From Stomorhina lunata (lineage: Eukaryota; Arthropoda; Insecta; Diptera; Rhiniidae), in assembly GCA_933228675.1 (NCBI GenBank), contig OW121743.1:80666363-80730362 (forward strand): a stretch of 64,000 bases of DNA, read 5' to 3'. The notes below the pieces were generated by a model. The model was not told the DNA's origin. It ran no database searches and saw only the letters and a list, made by a program, of their open reading frames with translations. A program made the translations under genes and the position numbers. This document shows, piece by piece, positions 26,878 through 38,473 of the stretch. Position 1 is the first letter of the stretch, and the number at the start of each line of letters is the position of its first letter.

Positions 26878-28206
26878 TAGAGACTATTTCTGTAAAATTG
26901 GTTTAGAATAACATCTGCCTTTATAAGTTGATTGACAGAAGAAAATAGACAAAATAAATCTAAATGTGAATAAATGAAATCAACCTTATTTTAGTTCTTA
27001 TCTAACTTATAGCATCAATTTTCTTTTTCCTAGTAAAAAGCTACATTCTAAAAAATAAATTAAAAGAAGCTTTTAAAATACCTCGCCCTTAGAAATATTT
27101 GTGCTAATGCCAAGAGCATCAATTAACATTTTAACAACCATAATTCCTCATTTATAATGGCAACAAGAAGAAAATGATTACAAAAGAGTCATAATGTAAA
27201 TGTAGAGTATACACGTTTTCGTGGCTTTAAATTACGTGTTTAACCGTAATAAGATATAAGGATGCAATTAAACAAACCTTAAATGAAGGAGTATTAAAAT
27301 GAATAAAACTCGTGATTAAATGTAATATAGAACGTATTTTTGTGTTTTGTTGTGTAATCATAAAAATTTGGAATATCCCTTTTGGTTTTAGAGGAAATAG
27401 CAAACAAAAATGTAATCTGGTACCCATCTTTTCAATGGTGGGTACAAAAACACCCTAAAAATTGTTGATAAAATAGCCTCAGTAATGTAGGGTATTGCAT
27501 GTTCAAGTTTGACTATAACATTTTCTTACCTATATTTACTTCCCATAAATTTAAATTGATGATTTTGTTGGCTTTAGTTTATTATTTCTTTCATTCTTTT
27601 ATCTATTCATATTTATTATTGCTATTAGTAACACAGATTGTGTAAAAATATATAAATATTTAATTAATAGAAACATTAGATTTTCAAATAAAAAAGCCAA
27701 TAAAAATGAGAGAAAACATATATTTTGCAAATAAAAACAGGGTAACAAAAAATTGTCGAAACATAGATAATAAAAATTTTTAAGCAAAAGTAGAAAATTT
27801 AGGTGTCGAATATGACTTTAAACTAAAAATACTTAAAATTCAATAAATTTTTTTAAATTTTTAGATTCAAAACTTTTTTCAATTAATATGAAATACTGGA
27901 ATTTTCCTTAAATTTCATGAATCTCTTTGGAAGCATGTAAATATGCTATCATTTTGTTTATTATGATATAAAATAGTTTATATTAACAACTCTAATATCG
28001 ATGATGGAAAAATAGTGAAACATTTATTTAGATGCAAAACCAATAATCCATCCAGGTTTGCCTCCTTGCCGGCTCACCAGCAGCTGCAATATCAACAAAT
28101 TCACTTCAAATATGAAGTTTAAGTTTATTTATAAAATTCATAAACATATGGCACAAAGCCAAACATATTATTAAAATATTTCCCAGATGCTTTTTATTGC
28201 TAACAA
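26878..28206. other. AT-rich DNA, no gene seen
   Basis: Short open frames on the minus strand (27227-27427, 27599-27787) have no recognisable family. No supported feature. Confidence 0.5.
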
Positions 28207-28371
28207 TATATCGTCACCTGAAATGCAAAAAGGCGTAGCTAACGTATAAATAAAAATTATTTTTTTCGTTATTTTTGATGCTCTTAATCGAAGTAACTCC
28301 ATAATCAATCAAAAAATCAATGCCTAATTTTTGTGTCGGTTACGCCCTTTTGCATTTCAGGTGAAGATATA
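28207..28371. mobile_element. Hairpin MITE, about 165 bp
   Basis: Inverted repeats of about 32 bp: the left arm begins TATATCGTCACCTGAAATGC, and the right arm, reverse-complemented, begins TATATCTTCACCTGAAATGC. They flank about 100 bp of AT-rich sequence. The ends lie in TATA, compatible with a TA target duplication as used by Tc1/mariner transposases. That assignment is inference. Confidence 0.75.
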
Positions 28372-28559
28372 TTCCTTTAAGTATGTTTTGTTCTTCCTGG
28401 CTGCCATAGCATCATTCCAATGGGAGCAGGATATATGAAATTCATATGTTTTTTTTTTTTAGAATACTTTTTATTTGTATATTTATTTGGAAAAAATTTA
28501 ACTATATTTTAAACAGCGATGCCCACTATTTTATTTATGTTTTCCTTCTATGAGCGTAT

Positions 28560-30779
28560 GAATATTAATATCAGAATCTTAGAAAATTGTCAATTAAAAT
28601 TCTAAATTTTCTTTAAATATTTAAATTTTGCTTTAAATAATCGGATTTTGCAAATTTTAATGCAAACGTTCGAATATTGAAAAATGTATCTATAAATTTA
28701 CGAATTTAAATAAAAATGAAAATTTTAAAAAATTGTCTATATTGTTTCGAATTTTGCAAAATTTTTTAAAAATCTTCAAATTTTGCAAAGTTTTCTAAAA
28801 ATATTCGAAATTTGCAAAATTTTCTATAAATATTTGAATTTTGCAAGAGTCTCTATAAATATTCGAATTTTAAAAAAATCTCAAAAAATATTAAAATTTT
28901 GTAAAATTTTTATATAAATATTTGAATTTTTTAAAATTTTTTATAAATATAAGAATTTTGAAAAATTATTTATAAATATTCGAATTATGCAAAATTCTCT
29001 TCAATGTTCGAATTTCGAAAAATTTTCTATAAATATTAAAACTTTGCAAAATTTTCTATAAATATTCAAATTTTGCAAAATTTTCTATAAATATTCAAAT
29101 TTTGCAAAATTCTCCATAAATATTCAAATTTTGCAAAATTTTCTATAAATATTCAAATTTTGCAAAATTTTCTATAAATATTCAAATTTTGCAAAATTTT
29201 CTATAAATAATCAAATTTTGCAAAATTTTCTATAAATATTCAAATTTTGCAAAATTTTCTATAAATATTCAAATTTTGCAAAATTTTCTATAAATATTCA
29301 AGTTTTGCAAAATTTTCTATAAATATTCAAATTTTGCAAAATTTTCTATAAATATTCAAGTTTTGCAAAATTTTCTATAAATATTCAAATTTTGCAAAAT
29401 TTTCTATAAATATTCAAATTTTGCAAAATTTTCTATAAATATTCAAATTTTGCAAAATTTTCTATAAATATTCAAATTTTGCAAAATTTTCTATAAATAT
29501 TCAAATTTTGCAAAATTTTCTATAAATATTCAAATTTTGCAAAATTTTCTATAAATATTCAAATTTTGCAAAATTTTCTATAAATATTCAAATTTTGCAA
29601 AATTTTCTATAAATATTCAAATTTTGCAAAATTTTCTATAAATATTCAAATTTTGCAAAATTTTCTATAAATATTCAAGTTTTGCAAAATTTTCTATAAA
29701 TATTAAAATTTTGCAAAATTTTCTATAAATATTAAAATTTTGCAAAATTTTCTATAAATATTAAAATTTTGCAAAATTTTCTATTAATATTAAAATTTTG
29801 CAAAATTTTCTATAAATATTCAAATTTTGCAAAATTTTCTGTAAATATTAAAATTTTGCAAAATTTTCTATAAATATTAAAATTTTGCAAAATTTTCTAT
29901 AAATATTCAAATTTTGCAAAATTTTCTATAAATATTCAAATTCTGCAAATTTTGCATTCTCTTCAATGTTCGAATTTCGAAAGATTTACTATAAATATTA
30001 GAATTTTGCAAAATTTTCTTTAGATATTCAAATTTTTCAAAATTTTCTAAAAATATTCGAATTTAGCAAAATTTTCTATAAAAATTTAATTTTGCAAGAG
30101 TCTTTATAGATATTTGAATTTTAGAAATTCTCTAAAAATATTCGATTTTGCAAAATTTTCTATAAAAATTTTAACTTTTAAAAATTCTCTATAAATATTA
30201 GAGTTTTGCAAAATTATTTATAAATTCTCTACAAATGCAAAATTTTCTTAAATGTTCGAATTTCGAAAGATTTGCTAAATATTCAAACTTTGAAAAAAAA
30301 TTCTATAAATATTAAAATTTTGCAAAAATTTCTATAAATATTTGAATTTAGATTTGCTATAAATATTCGAATTTTGCAAAATTTCTATAAATATTCAAAT
30401 TACGCAAAATTCTCTTTAAAATTTAAAACCATTTACTATAAATATTCAAGCTTTGCAAAATTTTCTATAATTATTCGAATTTCGAAAAATTCTCTATCAT
30501 TATTAGAATTTCGTAAAATTATTTATAAATATTCGAATTATGCAAAATTCTCTACAAATATCCAATAAATTAAAAAATTTTTTTTAATTCGAAATTCGAA
30601 ATTCGAATTTTGCAAAATTTTCTATAAATATTCGAATTATGCAAAATTCTCTAAAAATATTTTTTTATAATAATTATTCGAATTTTGAAAAATTATCTAT
30701 AAATATTCCAATTTTACGAAATTTCCTAAAAATATTCGAGCTTAAAAAAATTCTCTATAAATCATTTCAAAATTTCAGT
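28560..30779 (+). repeat. 29-bp AT-rich minisatellite, forward orientation
   Basis: The core array (about 29035-29945) is near perfect. The unit includes CTATAAATATTCAAATTTTG followed by CAAAATTTT. Degenerate copies extend on both sides. Some central units carry AAGTT or AAAATT variants that cluster. No coding content: the 64-codon frame at 30374-30568 is translated repeat. Confidence 0.92.
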
Positions 30780-31440
30780 ATTAAATTCGGATATTAATAG
30801 AGAATTTTGCATATTTCAATATTTATAGAAAATTTTTCAAAATTTGAATATTGGTAAAGAATTTTGTATGATTTAAATATTTATTTTGTAAAATCGAATA
30901 TTTGTAGAGAATTTTGCAAAATTTTAATGTAAAGGGAATTTTAAAAATTCGCATATTTAAAAATAATTTTGCAAAATTTGAATATTAAATTCGAGTACTA
31001 ATAGAGAATTTAGCATATTTCAATATTTGTAAGGAGTTTTGTAAAACTCGAATATATATAGAGAATTTAAATATTTGTAGATTTTTTTTGCAATTTTCAA
31101 ATATTTAGAGAAAATTTTTCAAAATTCGAATATTAATAGAGAATTATATAAAATTTGATTGTTTAAGGAATTTTGCAAAACTCGAATATTTACAGAATAT
31201 TTTCCAAAATTCCAAAATTAGAATATTTATTGAAAATTTTTGAAAAAATTTTAAATATATAGAAAACTTTACAAAATTCCATTATATGAGAAAATCTTTA
31301 AAAATTCGAATATTTTTTAGAGAATTTTGGAAAATTCGAATATTTATAGCGAATTTTGAAAATTTGAATTTATATAAAGAATTTTGCAAAATTCGAATAT
31401 AAATAGAAAATTTTTCAAAATTTGATTATTTATCGAGATG
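30780..31440 (-). repeat. 29-bp minisatellite, reversed orientation
   Basis: From about 30780 the units read as the reverse complement of the preceding block (AATATTTATAGAGAATTTTG, then CAAAATTCG). They are degenerate. The two blocks together form a large imperfect inverted repeat. Confidence 0.8.
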
Positions 31441-31969
31441 TAATAAAATAAAATTTTTGTTAATCGTTTTTATAACTTGTTCATTGATCCACAATTTTTT
31501 ACTTATTAGTTTTTATTGCCCTGTTTTTTGACTTTTCCTACAACTTAATTTATAATATTAAAACAGTCGATTATTTTCGGATTATTTATTTGCTTTGTTG
31601 GCTAGTATTTGTTCTATTTTAAATTTTTTTATTGGAATTTTTTTTAGAACCATCCAATAATTTATCGCTTATAAATTTTCAACCATTATATACGAGTCAT
31701 TAAGTAATTTTTTACAGACAACTAAATATTATCACAACTTCTTATCAATAGAGGGATTTGGGGGATGATTATAACAAAATGTTCAAAAATATTTTAATTT
31801 TGGTTTTTTTCTGACGATAATAAGAAATATTTATGTAAGAAAAATTTGTAAAGAAAAAGGATTTTGAAAGGTTGTTTTGTATTCAATTAAATACTAATTG
31901 AACTAAATGGAAGATTAATTTAACTAGACAAATTAAATTAAAACCGCTATTCTATTAAAATGTTAACTT
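31441..31969. other. AT-rich DNA, no gene seen
   Basis: No supported feature. Confidence 0.5.
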
Positions 31970-32335
31970 TTATACCCACCATCAAAAATAATTTTGGTAT
32001 ATTGAGATTGTCATTCCGTTTGCAAAATCCTTAATTAGGGCTCAGAAACCTAAATTGTAAATGTATGTATATTCTGAACCCTTATAAAACAAATGAAAGC
32101 GGGTTAGCACCTTAACCAAAAGAACTATAGTGACAAAATTTTACAAAAGTATTTTCGATATCTTGAAAAAGTTGTGTATTGAAAACGGGTCAAAACTTTG
32201 TTTAGAATAGAGAAGTTTTATTCAACTATTGGTCAGTATATCAAATTTTAGAGGAATTGGTTCATATTTGACCTTAGCTTTCATATAAAAATAAACTCCC
32301 GAAAGCCACTAAAATGCCACAAACGCCAGTTATAA
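31970..32335 (+). mobile_element. DINE-1/mini-me-like element fragment, family A (A7)
   Basis: Starts at TATACCCACCATCAAAAATA and matches the family's first segment. It then jumps to later blocks (CCACTAAAATGCCACAAACG) and lacks the 3' hairpin and terminus. The (GTCY)n tract is missing. It is an internally deleted, 3'-truncated relic. Confidence 0.75.
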
Positions 32336-32399
32336 ATATGAAAAATATCATAAAAATATGAATATATAGACGAAATAAGGACGAAAAAAGACAAAGAAA

Positions 32400-33170
32400 G
32401 ATGAAAAGGGTAGTAGGCGGATACATCCATTTGGGCAAAAATCTGTGATCACTAAAAGAAATTTCAAAATTCGTACTAAAACCAAATTTATTGAATATTT
32501 TTATATGAAAATAAAAAACTTCGATTTTCTTGGAAACTAGAGCAGATACATCAATTGGGGCAAAAATCTGTAATAACTAAAAACAAAAAAATCAAAAACT
32601 AATTTTTTTAACACTTTTATATGAAAATATTAAACTTCGATTTGCTTGGAAACTAGAGCAGATACAGCCATTTGAGCATAAATCTGATATCGCTATAAAA
32701 ATCTTTAAAATTTTTTTGAAAAATTTTCACATAAAAATATAAAGCTTCGATTTTCTTGAGAACTAGAACAGATACAGCCATATGGGCAAAATTCGTACTT
32801 AACCCTAATTTTTTGAAAATTTTTATATGAAAATATAAAACTTCGATTTTCTTGGAAACTAGAGCAGATGCAGTCATTTGGGCAAAAATCTGAGATCACT
32901 ACAAAAAATCTTCAAAATTTTTTTGAAAAACTTTCACATAAAAATATAAAACTTTGATTTTCTTGGAAACTAGAGCAGATACAGCCATATGGGCAAAAAT
33001 CTGTGATCATTTAACAAAAATTCAAAATTCGTACTAAAACTTAATTTTTTGAAAATCTTAAAATGAAAATATAAAACTTCGATTTTTTTGGAAACTAGAG
33101 CAGATACATCCATTTGGGAAAAAATCTTTGAAAAATTTCAAATTTCGTTCCAAAAACCATTTTTTTTTCG
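32400..33170. repeat. Degenerate ~112-bp tandem repeat, left part
   Basis: Units built around ACTAGAGCAGATACATCCAT, GGGCAAAAATCTGTGATCAC and AAATATAAAACTTCGATTTT recur. Starts at 32535, 32651, 32760, 32857, 32968 and 33093 give an irregular spacing of about 97-125 bp. The same repeat resumes at 36816 after the LINE. Small open frames here are shadows. Confidence 0.85.
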
Positions 33171-36100
33171 AGTAGTGTTTTGACGTCCGTCCTGTCTACA
33201 CGCGTTTTTACATGTTGCTTGTCCGTCCATGTGTATTTTGTCCGCGTCCAGTGTTTAAAACAAAATTAATATATAATTAATAAATTAAACGCGTGCAATA
33301 AAATAAATAAATAAAAAAAAAAAAAACATATTAACATTAAAACCAAAATAACAAAAAATTGAAATAATTAAAAATCAAACAATAAACTCAAACAGTGGAA
33401 ATAACACAAAATTAATAACATCCAACAATAAACAAACTCTCCAAACCAGTTTTTCTCTTATTTTATTTTTAATACAACAAACACAATAACTCTATTACAA
33501 CAACAAACAAATCTACAGAACATCACTCATCATTACAAACATTAATATCATTACATCAACAACCTAACTTCAACAAAAATATATCAGTGTTGGCACCTAG
33601 CCATAACAATGACCAGATCAGGGCTTTTATGGCCCTTTTAGCAATTGTCATTGTGTTTTCTTTCCTTTTCCTTTTTATAGTAAAAGTATCACTGATTTAA
33701 TTGTTGTCAAACTATTTAATGGTGAAGGCATAACACTGACCATTAATTAGTATCGCAGACAACAATTAACATCTTTGAGACTTTTACTATAAATAGACAA
33801 TTGATTAGTTTTTTTCAATATATTGCAATGGCAGATCGTTTTAGCATAAACTTCTGCAACATACGTGGGCTAAGAGCGAATTTCTTCTCTGTTTATGCAC
33901 ACATTTGTCTCCATCGGCCGGATGTTTTCGCCTTATCTGAAACCCAGGTATCTGAAAATGCTGATCCACAGGATTTTCACATACCTGGGTATCAATTCCT
34001 ATCCCTTTTTAACCTTCATAGGGGCATTGCAATGTACATTCGCGATGAAGTTGCGTACCAGTGCCAGCAATCATTAGGCACGCATGATAACGAATTTAGC
34101 TGTCTCTGGGTTAAATTCAGAATCAGGGCGCATCTTTTGTACTTCGGGTTTCTTTATAGAAGTCCAAACGCGGAAAGGGGCACAACTTTATCTGGCTTCG
34201 ATGCCCTTTCCGATTCAATTTCGAAGATCCTCGAGAGTTGTCCGAGCAGTGAAATCGTTATTGCTGGTGATTTCAATGTTCACAACTCGTCCTGGCTTCG
34301 CCATTCGAGCCACACAACTCCTGAAGGCCAATATGTTGAGTTATTTGCAGCGCACAATCACCTTGCGCAACTGGTGAATGAGCCAACACATATTCCATGT
34401 GTTGATGGGCACCAACAAAACATCCTTGACCTTTTCCTTACTTCACACCCTGATAAGTATGAAGTAAAGGTTCTTGCACCTCTCGGAAATTCCGATCATT
34501 GTACCATTTCCGCCTCTTTTTCGCTCTCCTCACTTCGCAGCATTTCACAAACAGCTACGAAACGTTCAATTTTTCTATACGAAAAAGGTCGTTGGGCAGA
34601 GCTCAACGAATTCTATAGGCATTTTAACTGGAAACTGTGTTTCCTCGACAGTAATGTCAATGCCTCGGCGGAAATGGTTTCTAATGTTATTAAGCTGGGA
34701 ATGAAAATGTTTATCCCAGTGAAAAACATTTCGATTAAACCAAAGGTAAAAACTTGGTTTAATCAGACGTGCAAACAAGCAGTCAGATCCCGAGAGGAAG
34801 CTTTCAGAAACTGGCGCAATAACCAAAATCCAGTTACTGATTTGCAACGCAAACGTGCAAGGCGTACATGTGCCAAAGTATTAAGACGTGAAAAAGCTCT
34901 GTACGAGCAGCGTCTTCGTACTAAAATTCTTGCTGCTCCTCGGGGCAGCAAGAGTTTCTGGTCATTCGTTAAAAGAGTTAAGAATAATGCTAGTTCTTCA
35001 ATTTCTTCTCTTTTAAAGAATGGTCAAACATTCACTGACCCGGTTGACAAAGCTAACCTTTTAGCTGAATTATTTGCAAGCAATTCCCGCTTGCCGGAAA
35101 GCACTCAACCTCCGCCCGAGCTCGAAAGAGTATCTGTAACTATGCCAAAGATATTCTTTCGCGCCCGTGCTGTAAAAAGGGTTTTAGCAGATCTCAACAT
35201 AAACAAGTCTTCAGGGCCGGATGGCATTCCAGCACTGGTCTTGAAGCAGTGCTGTTCGACGCTTTCGCGTCCATTAGCCAACCTTTTCAGCACCTTGTAC
35301 CAAGCTGGTACATTTCCTCGGTGTTGGAAGGTTGCTAATGTAACGCCAATCCCTAAAAAGGGTGAGGCTACCAACCCTGAAAATTACCGCCCAATAGCAA
35401 TTTGTTCTGCACTCTCCAAAGTTTTGGAGAGTATGGTAAACCACCATCTTGTGAAATATCTGGAATCTAACAACCTACTAAGCGACCGCCAGTATGGATT
35501 TCGTAGGGGACGCTCTACGGGAGACCTGCTAGCCTTCCTTTCGGAAAAATGGTGTCATTCAATACACCGTTTTGGCGAAAGTAAAGTTGTGGCTCTGGAT
35601 ATTTCCAAGGCGTTTGATAGAGTGTGGCACGGAGCACTTCTATCAAAACTTATTGCTTTTGGTGTCGGTAATATCTTCTCTCGATTTATATCGAGCTTCC
35701 TCAGAGATCGCACTATAAGAGTTGTTGTAGATGGGATCTCATCAAACGAGTTCAAGCTAAATTCAGGGGTACCGCAAGGCTCCGTTCTTTCTCCTACTCT
35801 ATTTCTTATCTTTATAAACGACCTTCTACGTCAAACTTCCAATCCTATCTACTCTTTTGCAGATGATAGTAACATTTGCCATTCGTATTCATTCAATCAT
35901 AGACCAAACCCTTTAGAGATTGGTACTATGAGGCAAAACATGAATGAATCATTAAACCGCGATTTAGAAGCAATCTCAGAATGGGGTCGTGCGAATAGAG
36001 TCGATTTTAATGCGCGGAAAACTCAATGTTGTATGCTCACGCATAAACGCACGGCGGATCATGTTACTTCATCTGTATTAATGGGTGGTGAAAATATCGA

Positions 36101-36781
36101 GGAATCAGATACTCTTGATGTTCTGGGCATGAGAATTCAATGTGATGTCCGGTGGACTGAACACATTTTTCAAGTGTCGAAAGAAGCATTCAAGTGTCTC
36201 GGTTTTCTAAAACGGTGCAAGACATACTTCACTTCATCTGATCTCCTTACTATTTATACCACCTATATCCGACCGAAAATGGAATACAACTCTCATGTAT
36301 GGGCCGGTGCTTCAAAGTCTATTTTGGAGCTTCTTGACCGAGTACAGGAGAGGGCGAAGGTGCTTATTGGTGACAGTAGGGTATCCAACTCTATTGATTC
36401 ACTGGAGCACCGTCGCAATGTGGGTTGTGTCACACTGTTCTATCGTTACTACTTTGGAATGTGCTCTAATGAAATCAGGGAACTCGTTCCCGAAACTAGA
36501 ATTTTTTTACGCAATACACGTCTATCTGTTAGAGCTCATCCCTTCGTAGTCGATTGGCCAGTAGACAGAACAACACACTACAGAGAAAATTCATTCTTTA
36601 GCCGTACAGTTCGTATGTGGAATTTACTTCCCGCAGAAATTTTTCCTGCCAGTTGCAATATAGGAAAGTTCAAATCAAATGTCCATAAACACTACTCCAT
36701 CTATCCACCCTCCCATAACCTATTTTCCTAGTTCCAACACAATGCATTGCATAAGTAGGGGTCATCCCCTGAGTGCTGGTC

Positions 36782-36815
<34 letters not shown>
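33171..36815 (+). mobile_element. Apparently complete non-LTR retrotransposon (CR1/Jockey superclade)
   Basis: A 5' leader of about 630 bp precedes one long open frame (33801-36731). A short 3' UTR and about 32 A residues (36784-36815) follow. It is inserted in the ~112-bp repeat. The left flank stops at a T-run after AAAAACCA. The right flank resumes at ACTAGAAAAAGAAAAGCCAT in a later phase of the unit, so I see no clear target duplication and perhaps a small target deletion. The 5' end is placed at the T-run/CGAGTAGTG junction and is approximate. Clade assignment (CR1/Daphne-like) is tentative. Confidence 0.85.
33801..36731 (+). CDS. LINE endonuclease/reverse transcriptase polyprotein, intact
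   Basis: This is the enzyme for target-primed reverse transcription: it nicks chromosomal DNA and copies the element's RNA there. The frame is 976 codons without interruption. Initiation may be at the second ATG (33828, MADRFS), since it directly precedes the conserved start of the endonuclease. The N-terminal apurinic-type endonuclease spans about residues 15-240. It has N20, E47 (ALSETQ), Y119 (LYRSP), D157 and N159 (GDFN), D210 (ILDLFL) and the pair D232-H233 (SDH). The reverse transcriptase spans about 480-750. Its motifs are SSGPDGIP, NYRPIAI, ALDISKAFDRVWH, SGVPQGSVLSP and the catalytic FADD at 686-689 (F instead of the common Y). The C-terminal region ends with a thumb-like FFSRTVRMWNLLP segment. 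No upstream gag-like ORF1 is seen in the 5' leader. All catalytic residues are present, so the copy may be recent or active. Confidence 0.93.
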   Translation: MISFFQYIAMADRFSINFCNIRGLRANFFSVYAHICLHRPDVFALSETQVSENADPQDFHIPGYQFLSLFNLHRGIAMYIRDEVAYQCQQSLGTHDNEFSCLWVKFRIRAHLLYFGFLYRSPNAERGTTLSGFDALSDSISKILESCPSSEIVIAGDFNVHNSSWLRHSSHTTPEGQYVELFAAHNHLAQLVNEPTHIPCVDGHQQNILDLFLTSHPDKYEVKVLAPLGNSDHCTISASFSLSSLRSISQTATKRSIFLYEKGRWAELNEFYRHFNWKLCFLDSNVNASAEMVSNVIKLGMKMFIPVKNISIKPKVKTWFNQTCKQAVRSREEAFRNWRNNQNPVTDLQRKRARRTCAKVLRREKALYEQRLRTKILAAPRGSKSFWSFVKRVKNNASSSISSLLKNGQTFTDPVDKANLLAELFASNSRLPESTQPPPELERVSVTMPKIFFRARAVKRVLADLNINKSSGPDGIPALVLKQCCSTLSRPLANLFSTLYQAGTFPRCWKVANVTPIPKKGEATNPENYRPIAICSALSKVLESMVNHHLVKYLESNNLLSDRQYGFRRGRSTGDLLAFLSEKWCHSIHRFGESKVVALDISKAFDRVWHGALLSKLIAFGVGNIFSRFISSFLRDRTIRVVVDGISSNEFKLNSGVPQGSVLSPTLFLIFINDLLRQTSNPIYSFADDSNICHSYSFNHRPNPLEIGTMRQNMNESLNRDLEAISEWGRANRVDFNARKTQCCMLTHKRTADHVTSSVLMGGENIEESDTLDVLGMRIQCDVRWTEHIFQVSKEAFKCLGFLKRCKTYFTSSDLLTIYTTYIRPKMEYNSHVWAGASKSILELLDRVQERAKVLIGDSRVSNSIDSLEHRRNVGCVTLFYRYYFGMCSNEIRELVPETRIFLRNTRLSVRAHPFVVDWPVDRTTHYRENSFFSRTVRMWNLLPAEIFPASCNIGKFKSNVHKHYSIYPPSHNLFS

Positions 36816-36817
<2 letters not shown>

Positions 36818-37037
36818 AGAAAAAGAAAAGCCATTTGGGCAAAAATCTCTGATGACAAAAAAAAAATAAAAAATTCGTACTAAAACCTTATTTTTTGAAA
36901 ATTTTTATATGAAAATATAAAACTTCGATTTTCTTGGAAACTAGAGCAAATGCATCCATTTGGGAAAAAATCTGTGATCAATAAAAAAATTTCAAAATTC
37001 GTACTAAAACTTAATTTTTTGAAAATTTTTATATAAA
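36816..37037. repeat. Degenerate ~112-bp tandem repeat, right part
   Basis: Continuation of the repeat at 32400-33170 on the other side of the LINE, about two units, ending at the B1 element. Confidence 0.8.
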
Positions 37038-37825
37038 TCAAGTAAGAAAGTTTTACAGTCAAGCCCGACCATACGATACCCTTCACCACTAAAGTCAAAG
37101 GTGTTATTTTTCCTGTATAAAGACAAATATTTGCTAAATTTTGCCATCATACGAACATTTTCTCAAAACTTATACATTTAAGCTATTTCCGTCACTTGGA
37201 CCTATATGAGAGCTAGGGTCAAATGTAGACCGATTATCTCGAAAGTTGGCAAATTAATTACAGTTTTTACAAAAATTATGTATGCAAAAAATAAAGATAA
37301 TATTCTCATTATCTTTAAAGTTATGAGCGTTTTAGAGATTTTTGTTTTATTAGTCCGTTTGGACAGAAGAGTTTGTATGGGAGCTATGGTCAAATGTGGA
37401 CCGAAATTTGGTACAATGATTTTAGTTTACATAAGCAGTATTTGTTTTAAATTTCATGAAAAACTATTGATTTTTGTGGCCAATATATCAATTGCGGGAA
37501 GTATGACCTATAGGAGTTACCATAAATAATAGACCGATTTTGACAAATTTCAATAACCATGGTCCCGCTATCAAAGAAATTATATGTGCCAAATTTCATC
37601 AAATTATCTTTAGAATTACGACCTGTACTTTGATTACATGGTTTACATGGGGGTCCAGCCAGTCGTCCAGACGGACGGACGACATGTCATCGCTAAATCT
37701 ACTCAGAAAGTGATTCTAAGCCCATTGGTATACTAAAAGGTGGGTCTAAGACAAATATTTCTATGCTTTAGATACATCAGCACAAACATATAATACCCTT
37801 TCCACCTATGGTGATGAAGGGTATA
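37038..37825 (-). mobile_element. DINE-1/mini-me-like element, family B (copy B1)
   Basis: Reverse orientation. It runs from TCAAGTAAGAAAG and a hairpin remnant (CAGTCAAGCCCGACCATA) to CACCTATGGTGATGAAGGGT. The GTCY region is short (GTCCAGACGGACGGACGA near 37664-37682). The ends show the family's subterminal inverted repeat (ACCCTTCACCA and its complement). No protein. Confidence 0.8.
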
Positions 37826-38184
37826 AAAATCCATATTCATCTGAGCTGAGCTGTTGCTGTAAATATTTATTTATATAGATCAAGATTAAATAAATTTCTA
37901 TAAATTTTTAAAATGATGTCATGCTAAATAGCACTATTTGCCTTTAGCAAAAATATGTTTTACTCTTGTTCTGTTATCGTTTTAACTATTAAGATGTTTT
38001 AAATATAATTTATGCTTAAAACCCCGGGGAATATGTTAAATACACATTCCAATTTAAAAGGAAAAAATTCAATGAATATAAAAGAAACAGCAAAATATAA
38101 ATACATTCTTTCAAATGTAAAAGGAAATATTTAAAAATTTTTAAAAAGTTAAAAGAAGAATTTCAAAGAATATTTTGATTTAAA
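37826..38184. other. AT-rich DNA, no gene seen
   Basis: No supported feature between B1 and B2. Confidence 0.5.
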
Positions 38185-38473
38185 AACAAGTAAGAAAGTG
38201 CCGTCGTTCTATCCCTTCAACACTAATGTCAAAGGTGTTATTTTCCTGTATAAAGACAAATATTTGCTAAATTTTGCCATCATATAAACATTTTCTCTAA
38301 ACTTACATATTTAAGCTGTTTCCGTCATTTGGACTCATATGAGAGCTGGGCTCAAATGTGAACCGATTATCTCGAAATTTGGCAAAATGATTTCAGTTGT
38401 TACAAAAATTATGTGTGCAAAAAATAAACTTGAAATTCTCATCATCTTTAGATTTACGAGCGTTTAAGTGATT

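Noticed and set aside
29035..29945. Regular 29-bp repeats resembling a CRISPR array
   Set aside because: Units are contiguous with no unique spacers, the sequence is AT-rich satellite, and the genome is eukaryotic.
33895..36549. Several shorter frames inside the intact LINE
   Set aside because: Other-frame and opposite-strand shadows of the 976-codon frame.
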